Assembly (NCBI GenBank): GCA_002104945.1
Contig: MCFH01000033.1
Coordinates: 62,001-126,000, forward strand
From: Piromyces finnis
Lineage: Eukaryota > Neocallimastigomycota > Neocallimastigomycetes > Neocallimastigales > Neocallimastigaceae
DNA length: 64,000 bases
Reading direction: 5' to 3'
Shown here: positions 12,922 through 25,585 of the stretch, one piece after another
Position numbering within the stretch: position 1 is the stretch's first letter
Layout of the letters: every line of letters begins with the position of its first letter
The notes under the pieces: generated by a model
Databases searched by the model: none
Told to the model about the DNA's origin: nothing
What the model saw: only the letters and a program-made list of their open reading frames with translations
Made by a program: the position numbers and the translations under genes

Positions 12922-13011
12922 CCATCAAGAAAAATTAATTTCTCCTACAACACTTTTTAACCTAACTTTATATAATGATATTTTGTTCAAAATTATTTAA
13001 AATAAAAGAAA
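10130..13011. other. Divergent intergenic region without a recognised gene
   Basis: This is the shared upstream region of the CotH gene (minus) and the receptor gene (plus). I see no ORF with family signal. Two patches stand out against the A/T background. One is at about 11,320-11,380, with TGATGA and TGATGG boxes. The other is near 12,020-12,105, a 26-codon frame followed by a possible splice donor. Neither is called as a gene. Confidence 0.6.
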
Positions 13012-13571
13012 ATGGTTAAATTTTTCATAGTTGTATTAATTAACTTTTTATTATTATTATTGGTAAAAGGAGAGAAATATAGAAAAGAATTATATGTAAA
13101 GTTTAATGATACCATTTTTAATAACTTACAACATTTTGTTAATGATTGTCAAAATTACAATGAGTTATATTTATATTTTACAGATGATTATTATGATATG
13201 AGTATTCTTCCCTATGATGTAGAAATAACAGTTTCTTGGGATATTTATTTTATTGGAAATAAAAATGGAACTGTATTTAACTATAAAAGGGATAGATATG
13301 GAAAAATGATATTTACTTATCCATTGTCAAAAGGATATAAAGTGAAATTCGAAAATATCATTTTGGAAGATTATTATAATAAACTTCGAGGAAATAGATT
13401 AATCAATGTAGTATCAAATTCCAATAATTATTATTTTGAAATGTATAAATGTATTTTTCGAGATATTTCTAGTCCAATTTTTCGAATAAATGTCAATAGT
13501 AATCATCAAGAAAGTTTTAATACCAAAGTTTATATAAATGATTGTAGTTTCATGTAAAAATAAAAATTAAA

Positions 13572-13609
<38 letters not shown>

Positions 13610-16600
13610 TATCTACATATTTGAAACTATTGATTATGAAATTAATTTATTTATATAAAATATAAATATTATAAAATATATCATATTTCATAGTAATAAT
13701 ACTGGAGGAATATTTGATATAGAAAATTTTGAGTATCAAATATTTGATATAAACAATAGTTTACTAGTACACATTAATAATTGTAGACTAATAGGAAATA
13801 ATGGAATATTTATATCCAAGAATGCACACGTTATAATAGAAAATAGTAAATAAATATATATATATTTATATACATTTATATATAATATATATCTAATTAA
13901 TACCTTTTTTTTTTTGTATAATATATATCCAATTGTAGGTTATATATCTGGTATAGGAATATATACAGATTATAAAAATGATACTTATTCATTGTATAGA
14001 TCCCTTTTTGCAATGGATAGTCTTAAAATTAAAAATAGCATATTTGAAAAAATCAATGTAAAAACTAATCATCCATTAATTACCGGTGATAAAATATTTT
14101 TTGAGTAATTCATTATACCTTTTATTAAGAAAATCTATAACTAATTTAAGGATAAAGCATTTGTTAATTAATATTTCATTTTATTTAATATTAAATATTA
14201 TCAATTATTATTATTATTTTATCTTTCTAAAAAAAAAAAAAAAAAAAGAATGGAGAATTGTAAATTTATTAATTGCCATTCCAATTACGGATACTTAATT
14301 GAAATAAATAATAACTTGCAAACTCAAAATATATTAGTAAAAAATTCAATTTTCGAAGGTGCGTGTTTATTTTTTTTTATAACAATACAATATAAAAAAA
14401 AATAGCAATATCATTAATTTTACATACTTACATTAATATACAAATATATGTAACACTTAAAAAATTAGATGTAGATTCGATATTTTTAGGAAAAAATAAT
14501 TCATATGAATTTACTAATTGTACTTTTGAAAACACTAATATGAAAAAGGCATTACCAGTAATTGCTAATGCAAAATATTCTAAATATACTATAAATAATT
14601 CAAGGTTTAGGAATCTAACGTAAATAGAAAAAAAAATTTAATAATTTTTATTGTTTTTGATTTTCAAATATAAAAATATTAAGAACACTTTTGAATAATA
14701 TCAATGTTTTTTTTTTTTTTTAATAATTTATTTATTTTATTCTTATTATTAAGACTATCAAATGGATTATTTGGAATTGAATCAGAGTTCAATTTTATTC
14801 ATACCAAGTTAATTGATATTAAAACCTTTTCAAATCCTGTCATTCATTGTGTAAATCATAACCTATTTATTGATTCTATGGAAGTAGAAAATTTAAAGTG
14901 TACTGATGATATTGACCATGCTTCCTTTATTGTATTTGATTCAGGAGAAATTGAAAAAAGCATATTAATAAATAATGTATCAATAAACAATAGTCATTCA
15001 AATGGACCTTTTATAAAAATTAATGGAGAATCTACCCAGATTAATATTTTAAATTCAAGTATTAATCATGTTTCATCCTACGATTCTATTATTAAAAATA
15101 ATTCAAAAAAGGTTTGTTATCTCTATGTAATCCACAATAGATATATATTTATATATAATTAGTATCCTTAATATAAATATTACTTTTTTTTTTAGTTATA
15201 GTTTATAAAACTAAAAATATATTGCTTATAACATTAATTACTCTATTTTAATTATTCAAAATATAGTCAAATATTAAATTTTCAGATATCGTTTTTAATA
15301 ATAACTCTAATAATAATAAACTTGAATGTGGAACTATTCATTTTACTAATAATGTAAATCTATCTATCACAAATTCAGAATTCAACAATAATTGGTGTAA
15401 AAGTAGTGGTGGTGTAATGTAAATAGAAACCATTTAATAATTTTTACAACAGTTAATATTTTTTTTTTCTCTTAAACTATAAAATATTATTAACATCTTT
15501 TTTTTTATTATTATACTATTAAACTATCATAAAAAAAATTAATTATTTATAACAATTACACTTATTTCAATTCAATTTAAAAACCTTTCACCTATCCTTT
15601 ATTATATTTCAATTTAAAACTTTTTTCAATTAAACTTATTTAAAATTTTTGCTTATTCATAGCTGTATAGATAATATAATGAATCTTGATTTAAATTTAA
15701 ATTCAAATACTTTTAGTGATAACAAAGCATCAAATGGTGGTGCTTTATATATTGTTGAAAATGAAGATGATGATAATTATCAAAATAACAATTTCAATAG
15801 ATCGATATACATGGAGAATAATAATTTTAAATATAATTCAGCAGAAAATTTTGGTGGTGCTATTTATTTTGACAATTATAAGAAAACACAATTTTATTCA
15901 AAAAAAAATGAATTTTCTTTTAATGAAGCTGGTATTATGGGAGGAGGAATTTTTTCAAAGGAAGCTATCGAAAATAATTTATTTAATATAAATACTATAA
16001 ATAATACAGTCAGTAATGTATTAAGTAATATTTCCACTAAACCTTCTTATATAACCCTAAATATAACGCATAGTGATGAAACTTTACATGTCGTTACGGG
16101 AGAATATTTTCCCTTAATTTTTAACCTATATAATGGCTATGATGAAATATTAACGGATGTTAATAAATATTATTCATTTATAACATTGAAAGTGGAGCTA
16201 AAAGTAAAGGATAAAGAAGAATTCTATAGTATTAATAATGAAAAAAATGAAGATGCTTTTTCAAATGAATACATTTTAGAAGGAAATTCTGGATCATTTA
16301 TTAATGGTAACAATTAATTATAATAAATCATAATTAGGATGCTTATTAAATCAAAAATTTACAATAAACTTTTTTTTTCATTATTTTTTTTTTAATTTTA
16401 TCTCTCTATAAATAATAATATTCAATGTTTCTTTCTTTTACTTTTTTTTTAATTAATATTTAAATTTTTCCTTTTTTTTATATTAATGCATTATTAATTA
16501 ACTATCCATGATATTTATTTATATGATATTCATATATAAAATTATAAAAAAAAAAAAAAGGACAGTGTATATTAAATAATTTTAGAATATATTCGGAACC

Positions 16601-18450
16601 TAGAGTATATATTTTACACGTTACTATAGAAAACTATAATCAAGAAATTCAAAAAAAATTTACAGATATAGAAATTTATGTTGATAAATGTGAATCTAAT
16701 AAAATCACCATGGCTAAACAAAATAAATTTCCGTATTGTGAAGAACCTATTTGTACTGATGAATGTCCCACTAGCACTAATGCCTATTGTAAAGGAAGAA
16801 ATAATGTATCAATAAATGATCCAAAATTAAATCAATGTGTATGTTTACCAGGATGGGAAGGTGCAAATTGTAATCATAAAATTCATGTTGATTATAGGTA
16901 ATTATATATTTTTTTCTTTATTTTTTAAATATCAAAGACTAGTATTAATTATTTATATAATATATAAAACAAAATATTTCATTCTACTCTTTTTTTTTTT
17001 TAATCAAGGAATTAATTTTTCCTCTTTTTTTTTTTTTTAATAATTATAATAGCAATTTAAAAAATACCTCCAAAATATTATCCCTTTTTTTCTTTTTTGT
17101 AATAGTTTTGTTTATAATTTTTTTTACCATTCATAAAAACGAAGGAATTATCCATAATCAAGGTTTTGTCAAAATATTTCTATTTTCCTTTGGCTTAATA
17201 CTATATTACATTGGTAATTCATTTACAGCTTACAAAAATTATCAAGAATGTTACCTAAATTTATTTTTCAAACATTCTGGAATAATATTATCCTTTTCCG
17301 TTTGTTACATAATAAATATGTTAAACTATGAATTAGGCAGAAAGCCTAATATGAGTAGATCAAAAAGATTATTTGGATCTAATGATGTTATTAATGATAA
17401 TATAGAATCACTTATATTAAGCAAAACATCCGCTATTAGAAACATTGAAGCAAATTGTTCTAGCACAAGTAGAATAGATATTTTTAGTAAATCTGGTTAT
17501 AGTAAAAATTCATTCCATGATCATATTACTCAAAAAGATAAGAGTAGTATCTGGGGGAAAAGAAAGAAAAGAAGATCTAGTGTAACTAGTGGTGAATATA
17601 CTGAGGGTTCCATCAAAATCATAAAAAAGATCAATTCTCTTGTCATTGAAACAATATGTTTATATCTAATTATTATTATAAGTATAATTACGGTTATTTT
17701 AATTGCTTATGTTAATGTAAAAAATGATACTTACGAAGAGAGTATCGCTCAACAATTAAGTGGTGAATGGTACTATAAATGTCCATTAGAAAGATATGAT
17801 ATAATATATGCCTTTTTAGAATATTTTATACTTTTTATTACACTAATTAAAGGAAATACTATTGGAAAATATGAACGTGTTTTCATTATTACAAAATACA
17901 TAACAGTAGCATCAATATTTGGAATAGGATTTGGACCCTTAATTGATGTAATATACCTATAAATTTAAATATATTTATATTTTTATATAATAATCATTAC
18001 TACCCAAGCAATATAAAATATCATATTAATAAAAATAAAAAATTTTAAATTTTATTTTATATAATGTCAACCCCATAGATTATAAGTTTTCTATTTTTCC
18101 AAAACCAAAGAATAGCAAAATTTAAATTGTCATTATACGTAAATTCTATTGGTTATTTTATTATTTATATTCTATTTTCATGGGATAAAGTCTATTATAT
18201 TATGAAAAAGGAAGGAAATGTCACCTTTAATTATTTTGTTTATGCAAGAAGAACTAATGAATGCGCAATTCATCATTCAACTATATGTACTTGTAAACGT
18301 GATTCAACCTATATAAATGAAGAATTAATTCTTTTAAACAAAAAGGCATTAGAATTTTATAGTGTATGTTCTACTGTTTTTGAAGTAAAAAATAATAAAA
18401 TAAGTTACCTTAATGTACAATCAAAAATGGAATTATTAGAAAATAACTAA
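13012..18450 (+). CDS. Beta-helix / EGF-like / class C-type seven-helix receptor
   Basis: Eleven exons join in phase: 13012-13553, 13694-13845, 13939-14104, 14249-14358, 14469-14619, 14754-15111, 15267-15418, 15663-16306, 16561-16897, 17053-17947 and 18079-18450. The product is 1292 residues. Residues 1-20 are a signal peptide. Residues 21 to about 800 are Asn-rich short repeats (NNCRL, NSIFE, NSEFNNN) typical of a right-handed beta-helix. Near residues 568, 607 and 636 come NGGALY, FGGAIYF and MGGGIF, each preceded by F..N as in Pmp adhesin repeats. An EGF-like segment ends in CVCLPGWEGANC (about 820-862). Seven hydrophobic helices follow (877 to about 1225), with the class C-like order and conserved Cys in TM3 and the second extracellular loop. 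The loop between TM3 and TM4 is about 95 residues and basic, with KRKKRRSS. It is probably a surface sensor of polysaccharide or contact, coupled to G protein. Ligand unknown. Confidence 0.82.
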
Positions 18451-20814
18451 AAAATAATATTTATTCCTACACTTTTATTCAATAAGACAAAAGAAATATG
18501 TATAATCATTTATCATCTCTTTTTTATTATTTAATATAAATAACTATCATTATATCCATTATATTCATTAAAATTATATCTATCATCATCAATTTTATAA
18601 ATTATTATATTTCAATAACATTTATTAAGATGTTTAAAATTAAAAAAAAAAAAAAAAAAAAAAAGCTTTATCAATACTTTACAATTACTTATTAGTATAT
18701 ATTAGAAATTTTAATAATAATTAAGTTAATCCTAATAGATATTTTTATAATAATAACACAAACTTTTTTTTTTATATATAAAAAGAATAATATTAAAAAA
18801 ATAAAACACAAATATAAATTAAAACTTTTTCTTTAAAAAAAAATAGTTGTATGTGTATTTTTATATAAATGTTTTTTCCCTTGATCATATTGGATTATAA
18901 GTTTTATTATTTAATCAATTTAAATGATATTTCATTATAAAATAGTTTTAATAATTATATAATTAAAAATAATAATGAAAAGAATATATACTCTAGAAAA
19001 GAAATCAAAAAACAGAAATAAAATAACATCTTTTTTTTTAAAAAAAGAAAAAAATATAATGTTTTTATTTACTATTTAAAAAAAGACTCACAAATAATAT
19101 ATATTAGTTGAATATTTTTAAAAAAAAAAAAAAAAAAAGCTTTCCTTTAATAAGGCTACAACTTTTCATTTTAATGGAAAATAACCTAAAACTTCTCTCC
19201 ACTATTAATTATTTACTTTATTATTTATTCATTCATTTACTTTTATACTAATGATAATGATATGATGTAATAAATTTTAATATAAAACAATAAACAGAAC
19301 TTCTTTACATGACGTTCATTTATAGGATAAAAAATTTCATATTTGCATTAAATAGATTAAAAATAAATTAATATGAAACTTTAATTATAATAATTTCTCT
19401 TTAATATTTTAATATAAAACAAAATTAAAAGTTTAAATAATATTAAATAATATATGGAAAGCAATATTAATAAAGTCATTATTAAAATATTATTGGCTGA
19501 AATTATATGAAATTATATTGTTATTTCTTTATTTAAATAAAAAATCCTATTTTCTATTAAAAGAGTAGGAATATGAAAAAATGAGGAAAGAGACCTTTTT
19601 TGAATCATGAATTTACTTATAATTTCATTAATAAAAAGTAAAAAAAAAAAAAAAAAAAAGAAAAACTTTTGTTTTTTTTAAGCTAGTTTCTATTTTCTAT
19701 TTTATATATTATTACATATAATTAATAAAAAAAAATATAATATTTTTATTCATTAAACAAACCATTATAAATTTAGAGTTTTTATCTTTTTAATTAAAAT
19801 TAACTTTATTGAATAATAATAAATGAAAAATACTTTTCAATTAACTTTTTTTTTTTTTAGGCTTCAAAAAATATAAAGATTTTATGATGGCATGACTTTA
19901 CCCAAAAAGTAAATTTTTTTATTCTTTGAATAATTAGATAATAATGTATACTAAAATGGATAGTTTCAATGACAATTTTTGTTGTCATTACTAAGAATAA
20001 ATTACTCTAATTTAAATAGGTTCCTTTCCAAATAATCTATTATACCTAATTTTTTATCATTTTAAAAAAAAAATGACATTATTTTATCACTTTTTAATTT
20101 TATATTAATTTTATTTTTTATAATAAATAAAGTTTACTATTCAATACATAAAAATTTATTTAATCCTTAGGGCATTTTTAAAAAAAAAAAATAAAGCTTT
20201 ATAAACGAAATTAAAAAAGAATTTATTGATTAAATCTGATTTTAATTTCGTAATTTAAAGGGAAAAAAAAAAGGAAATAAAAATAACATTTCTCTAGTAA
20301 AATAGAAAAAGAGGGAAAAAAGGAAAAATAAAAAGTAGAAAAAGAAGAAAAAGAAGAAAAAAAAGTGTAATACCTTTAAAAAAGATTTTCTAGTTATGAG
20401 TCAATTACTTCTTTAATTCCTTTACACAGCATACTAATAAATATATTACTACATAATTTATAAATTTCTTTCAGTAATATATTTATTACCTTTTTTTTTC
20501 AATTAAGTAAAATTATTAAAAATAAATCATAAATAAATAAATAATATCTAAAATATTTATATATCTTTAAAAGGAACATAAAAAATATTATATATAAAAT
20601 ATCAAATATATATAAAATTGAAATTATTTCGTCAAAATAGAAATTCACAGAAAAAAAACTATATTTAAATAATAAAAAATAAAAGAGATATTAAATTATA
20701 CAAATAAATCATATACTCATATATTATTTTATCATTTAAGTTAATAAAATACACAATTATTTCAATAACATTAAAGAAAATAAATAAAAAAAAAAAAAAA
20801 GCAAAAAAGCAAAA
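18451..20814. other. Intergenic, A+T-rich
   Basis: No coding or RNA gene is recognised on either strand. Long A and T runs dominate. The 3' part must contain the promoter of the dockerin phosphoesterase gene. Confidence 0.6.
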
Positions 20815-23442
20815 ATGAAAAAAGCAATTTTAGGTATAACTTTATCATTACTTGTTTCTAATGTTAAAAGTCAAAATTGTTGGGCTGAATCATTAGGTTA
20901 TCCATGGTAAATAATAAAATTATAAATATGTATAGTTTCATTTATATATATTTATGTAATTATAATATTTTATCTCAATATTAAAAAAAAAAAATAGTTG
21001 TAAAGAAAAAACACCAAATGTTGAATATGTTGATGAATCCGGTTCATGGTAAATATATAATATATATTATATTATATATATTGTAAGAAATTTAAAATGT
21101 TTATATATAATATTTTATAGGGGTATAGAAAATGACATTTGGTGTGGTATAATTTCAACAAATGAAAATAATAAGTATGTTAAAGTTAAACAAGTTATAT
21201 CAAATGATCCTAGACTTGAAGTTTCTGAAATTCAAGTGCCAGAAAATTATTGTTGGACTAGTATTTCAAAAGGTTAATATTATATATAAAAATATATAAA
21301 AATATATCATACCCTATTGCTAGTATATAACATAATAATATCATTTAATATAGATATTATTAAATAATCGTATTTAATTATAACTAAAATATCGTTTTTT
21401 TTTTTTATTTTTTTTTTTTTATTTTCATTTTTTAGGAGTAAATTGTTGTAATGAATATGACCCTGAAAACGTATCATATGCTATGGATGGTTCAGTGTAA
21501 GAAAAAAATATTAATAATAATATTTTTGTAATTAAATAATAAAAATTCTCTTATTAATTATTTAAACAAAATATAATGTTTATTTTTTTTTTCTCCTTGT
21601 AAAGTATATATAATAATTATAATAATAATGACATTAAATGTGGTATAAAGGGTTATAACGCTAAATGGAATGATCGTGAAAAATTTGTATACACAAAGGA
21701 TCAATGGGAAGATTTTAAACTTAAATGGGATGGAAGTTATAATACTAATTTTGAACGTCTTGCAGTTTTTGTTGGCGATAATGAAAGTGAACTTAATTTC
21801 GGATGGTTGTCCCTTACGGATAAAGAACCAGCTATTCTTTTCGGTAAAATGAAAGACCTTTCTGATGGTGAAATATTTACTGGTAGTAATACACTTTACA
21901 GAAAAATTTTTGATGAGAGCTATTATTCTAATAAAGTTACGGTCACTGGATTAGAACGTGAATCCGTTTATTATTATAAAAGAAAATTAAATGGTCGTTG
22001 GGAAGATGAAATTATTCAATTTAAAACTTATAATCCAGACAACTTTTCCTTTATTTATGTTGGTGATCCACAAATTGGTGGTTCAAAAGAACGTGTTTCT
22101 GTTTCAGATTTTACTCAAAAAATGGGTCCACAACTAGCCACAAGAAATGATGCCTTTAACTGGAATATGACTGTATATAATTCATTTGATTTTGTTAAAC
22201 AACCAAGTCTTTTGTTATCTACGGGAGATCAGATTGAAAATGAATGTTTCGACCTTATCGATAGTGAAATCTACACTCAAGAAACTCAATATTCTGCTTT
22301 TCTTCTCCCTCGTTTAATGCAAACTATTCCAATAGCCACTACTGTAGGTAATCATGAATCAATTTCTTTAGGTTTCAAAAATCATTTTAATACTCCAAAT
22401 TCCTATTTAACACCAGTTGAAAAATACCATACACCAGGTTATAATTATTTCTTTAAATATAATAATGTTCTTGTTGTAGTACTTGAAACCAACTACGGTT
22501 ATTGTGATGACTTTAAAGAAGTTTTAAGACAAGCTCATGCAAAGTATCCAAATACAGATTGGAGAATTGCTATGTTCCATCATAATATCTATGGCAATGG
22601 TAAATACCATTCTCAGGATTATCACATTACAGATGTATTACGTCCATGTTTAACAGAACTTCTTTCTAATTATAAATTTGATCTTGTTATTAATGGTCAT
22701 GATCATATTTATACAGCATCTTACTTTATTTCATACAGTAACAATGATAAAGGTTACACTCCAGAAAAAATTAGTCAAAATAGAATTTATGAAAATCCAA
22801 AGGGTACTTTTTACATTACTGCTAATTGCTCTACAGGTAGTAAACTCTATGAAAGTATTGATAGGACGATGGATTATGTTTATAATTATGGTCAAAATTA
22901 TTTATCATCCTTTGGTGTCCTAGACTTTAGTAAAGAAGATGGAAAGGTAAAATTAACTATTTCAAATTATGACGTTGATACTGGTAATAAGGTTGATGGA
23001 GATTATATCATTCAAAAGCCAGCCAAGGTAACTATCTTTTTTTTTTTTTTTGAAAATTAATAAATTACAAATAATTGATTCCTGACATAAAAAATATATA
23101 TATAATTAATTTTTTTAAATAATTAAAATATATAATTATATAATTGAAACACATTTTGATGTTAAATTTAACTAGTGTTGGGCTGAAGCACAAGGTATAA
23201 AGGGAAAATAATTATAAAATATGTATTGTTAATTTTACAAAATAGAAAAAAAAAAAATTGCTAACTTAAATATTACAATAAAATAGGTTATCCATGCTGT
23301 GAAATCACTAAAGAAGTTGTTTATGTTGATGATTACCTATGGGGTATTGAAAATGAAGAATGGTGTGGTATAATTGAAGATGATATTCCAATTAACAATA
23401 CTCCAATTATTTCTGATCTTAAGCCAATTAAAAATGTAAGTA

Positions 23443-23491
<49 letters not shown>

Positions 23492-24084
23492 TATACTTTT
23501 TTATATTTCAAATATTATTTGAATAAAAATTAAATATATATATATTTTTTATTTTATTTTATTATTATAATTTTATTTTTTAAAAGTGTTGGTCTTATTC
23601 AGAAGGTAATTAATTTAACTATATATTTTATGTCATAATCCATAGCATATATACTAATAAAATATAATATTGTTATTTTTGTTTTTTAAATTAATAAAAA
23701 AAAAAAAAAAAAATATTAGGTTATCTTTGCTGTACAAATCCACAAAACCAAAAACCAAATCCAGGAGAACATTTATATGGTGTTGATCTTTATGGTAGAT
23801 ATTGTGGTATCATACCACCTGATGAAATTGAAACACCTATAACATATACCACTACTACCACTAAAAGAATTACAACTACTACTAGAAGAATTACCACCAC
23901 TACTACCACTAAAAGAACCACAATTACTACTACTACCACTACTACATCCTCATATGAAACCTATGTTGGTCAATATGCAAAGAAATGGCAACAATGTGGT
24001 GGTATTGGCTACAGTGGTCCAACACAATGTGAATCAGGTAGTGAATGTGTTGCTACCAATGAATTTTATTCCCAATGTCTATGA
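20815..24084 (+). CDS. Dockerin-bearing purple-acid-phosphatase-like phosphoesterase with CBM1 (cellulosome component)
   Basis: Nine exons: 20815-20906, 20998-21048, 21121-21272, 21436-21496, 21605-23027, 23176-23194, 23287-23435, 23587-23605 and 23720-24084. They join in phase to 776 residues. After a signal peptide (ends VKSQ) come two fungal dockerin-like modules, [11 protein letters not shown]...ENDIWCGI and a divergent [12 protein letters not shown]...DIKCGI. Next is a Fn3-like PAP N-domain and a metallophosphoesterase with GDPQ (D273), GDQ (D327), GNHE (N368, H369), FHHN (H444, H445) and GHDH (H484, H486). The Tyr that gives purple acid phosphatases their colour is not at its usual place after GD. 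Two more dockerins (CWAEAQGYPCC, CWSYSEGYLCC), a Thr/Arg linker and a C-terminal CBM1 ([10 protein letters not shown]...SQCL) follow. It probably removes phosphate or phosphoesters at the fibre surface within the cellulosome. Substrate unknown. Confidence 0.9.
23444..23490. repeat. (AAT)n microsatellite in an intron
   Basis: Perfect AAT repeat just after the donor of the intron between the two C-terminal dockerins. Confidence 0.9.
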
Positions 24085-24856
24085 AAAGATTACTTAAAAA
24101 CAAAAAATATTTTAATTTTTCGTTTTTAGTTTTATATAATATAATATTAAAAAGAAATTGTATTTATATAATGTATTTAAAAAAATGTAATCAATATTAA
24201 TTCTCTTTGATATTAAAAGTTTTATTAATGTCAAAAAAAGACTAAAAAAAAAAAAAAAAAATTTTTTTTTTATTTGTTTTTCTTAATTATTCCAAAATAT
24301 TATCAATTTATTATTAGCATTAAAATATTTTTATACAAAAAGAAATTCATAATAACTATATATTTAATTAAAAAAAAATATTAATCCTAATAATAAACAG
24401 TAATAATAAACAATAATAAAAAAAATAAAATAGAATCTATATATTTGAGTAACATTTTTATTATGAAATTGTAAAAATCCTATCTACCTGAAATTTGTCC
24501 TAATAATGCACCACAAAATCATTTCTATTTAGCTATTTCTTTTACCAATATGGAATATATGAAATTGTAATAAAATGGCAATAATTTATATTAAAATAAT
24601 TTTTAAATTTTAAATATTATTGGTATAAAATTATGAAAATTTGATGAATATCCTTTTTAATATATATTAAATTTAAATATAAAATCATCCTATTAACATA
24701 AACCTTTTCATATTATTAATTTTAAAAATAAAAAGTAATTGGTAATAACAAAATAAAAGGCAAAATATAAAAAATATAATTGAAATATATGTATATCTAT
24801 AAATTATTTTTATTTTAAGTAAAAAAAAAAAAGAAAAAAAGTATATATATACAAAA
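24085..24856. other. Intergenic, A+T-rich
   Basis: 3' flank of the phosphoesterase gene and promoter of the first Cys-rich protein gene. Nothing else is recognised. Confidence 0.65.
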
Positions 24857-25585
24857 ATGAAATTAGTAACAAAATTTTTAACTTTAGTTTCTGCAACAAC
24901 TGTTTTATGTGATTTTCTTGATGGATTTTCAAATGTAATTAATAATGTTAATTTTTCTGCTATTACTGAATGCAAAAATGCTTTAAGCAAATATAGTGAA
25001 TGTCAAATAGATAGTATTAATTTAGAAAGTGTATCAGCCAATATTGATGATTTTTGTATGACCTTTAACACTGAAAATTGTCAAACATTTTATAAACAAG
25101 GTATTACAAGAATTCCGGAATGTCAAGACATTTCACCAGAACTTTTTGCTCCAGGACAAATTGTAACTGACATGTTATATTCCTTGTTAAAATTGGGTTG
25201 TTCCAAAGATGAAAATAATAATTATTGTCCGCTTGCTGGAAGAAATATTTTTACAGCTAATGGAATAAATGAAGAGGAATTTATGAGACTTTTAAATGAG
25301 TCTTGTAAATCTAAACAATGTTACGATAGTATTTCCGACACCTTTACTAGAGTAGAAAATGCAGAACTTCTTATGAAACTTTTATTCAAAAATCAAATGA
25401 ATGAATTAAGTATGAGTACAACGCCAAATGAAAGTATTGGAAAAATAAATAATTTCTTACAATCAAATAATTGTACTTCTCAACATACTGAAAATCTTTC
25501 AGACGGTACTGCCAATACTAGCAGTAAAAAATTAAAAAGTATTTTATTTATTGGTTTAAGCATATTATTAGCAACGATATTATAA
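24857..25585 (+). CDS. Cys-rich, probably GPI-anchored secreted protein (local family, member 1)
   Basis: Single exon of 242 residues. Residues 1-18 are a signal peptide (ends VLC). The middle carries the Cys pattern shared with genes at 27,032, 29,760, 31,616 and 55,841 (minus): CKNALSKYSEC, an IDDFC...ENCQTFYKQG segment, PEC, then GCSKDENNNYCPLA and NESCKSKQCYDS. N-glycosylation sites are present (NES, NCT). The C-terminus is a hydrophobic stretch (SILFIGLSILLATIL) with no cytosolic tail, which suggests a GPI signal. I recognise no known family and propose no function. Same-strand clustering with members 2-4 indicates tandem duplication. Confidence 0.82.
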   Translation: MKLVTKFLTLVSATTVLCDFLDGFSNVINNVNFSAITECKNALSKYSECQIDSINLESVSANIDDFCMTFNTENCQTFYKQGITRIPECQDISPELFAPGQIVTDMLYSLLKLGCSKDENNNYCPLAGRNIFTANGINEEEFMRLLNESCKSKQCYDSISDTFTRVENAELLMKLLFKNQMNELSMSTTPNESIGKINNFLQSNNCTSQHTENLSDGTANTSSKKLKSILFIGLSILLATIL

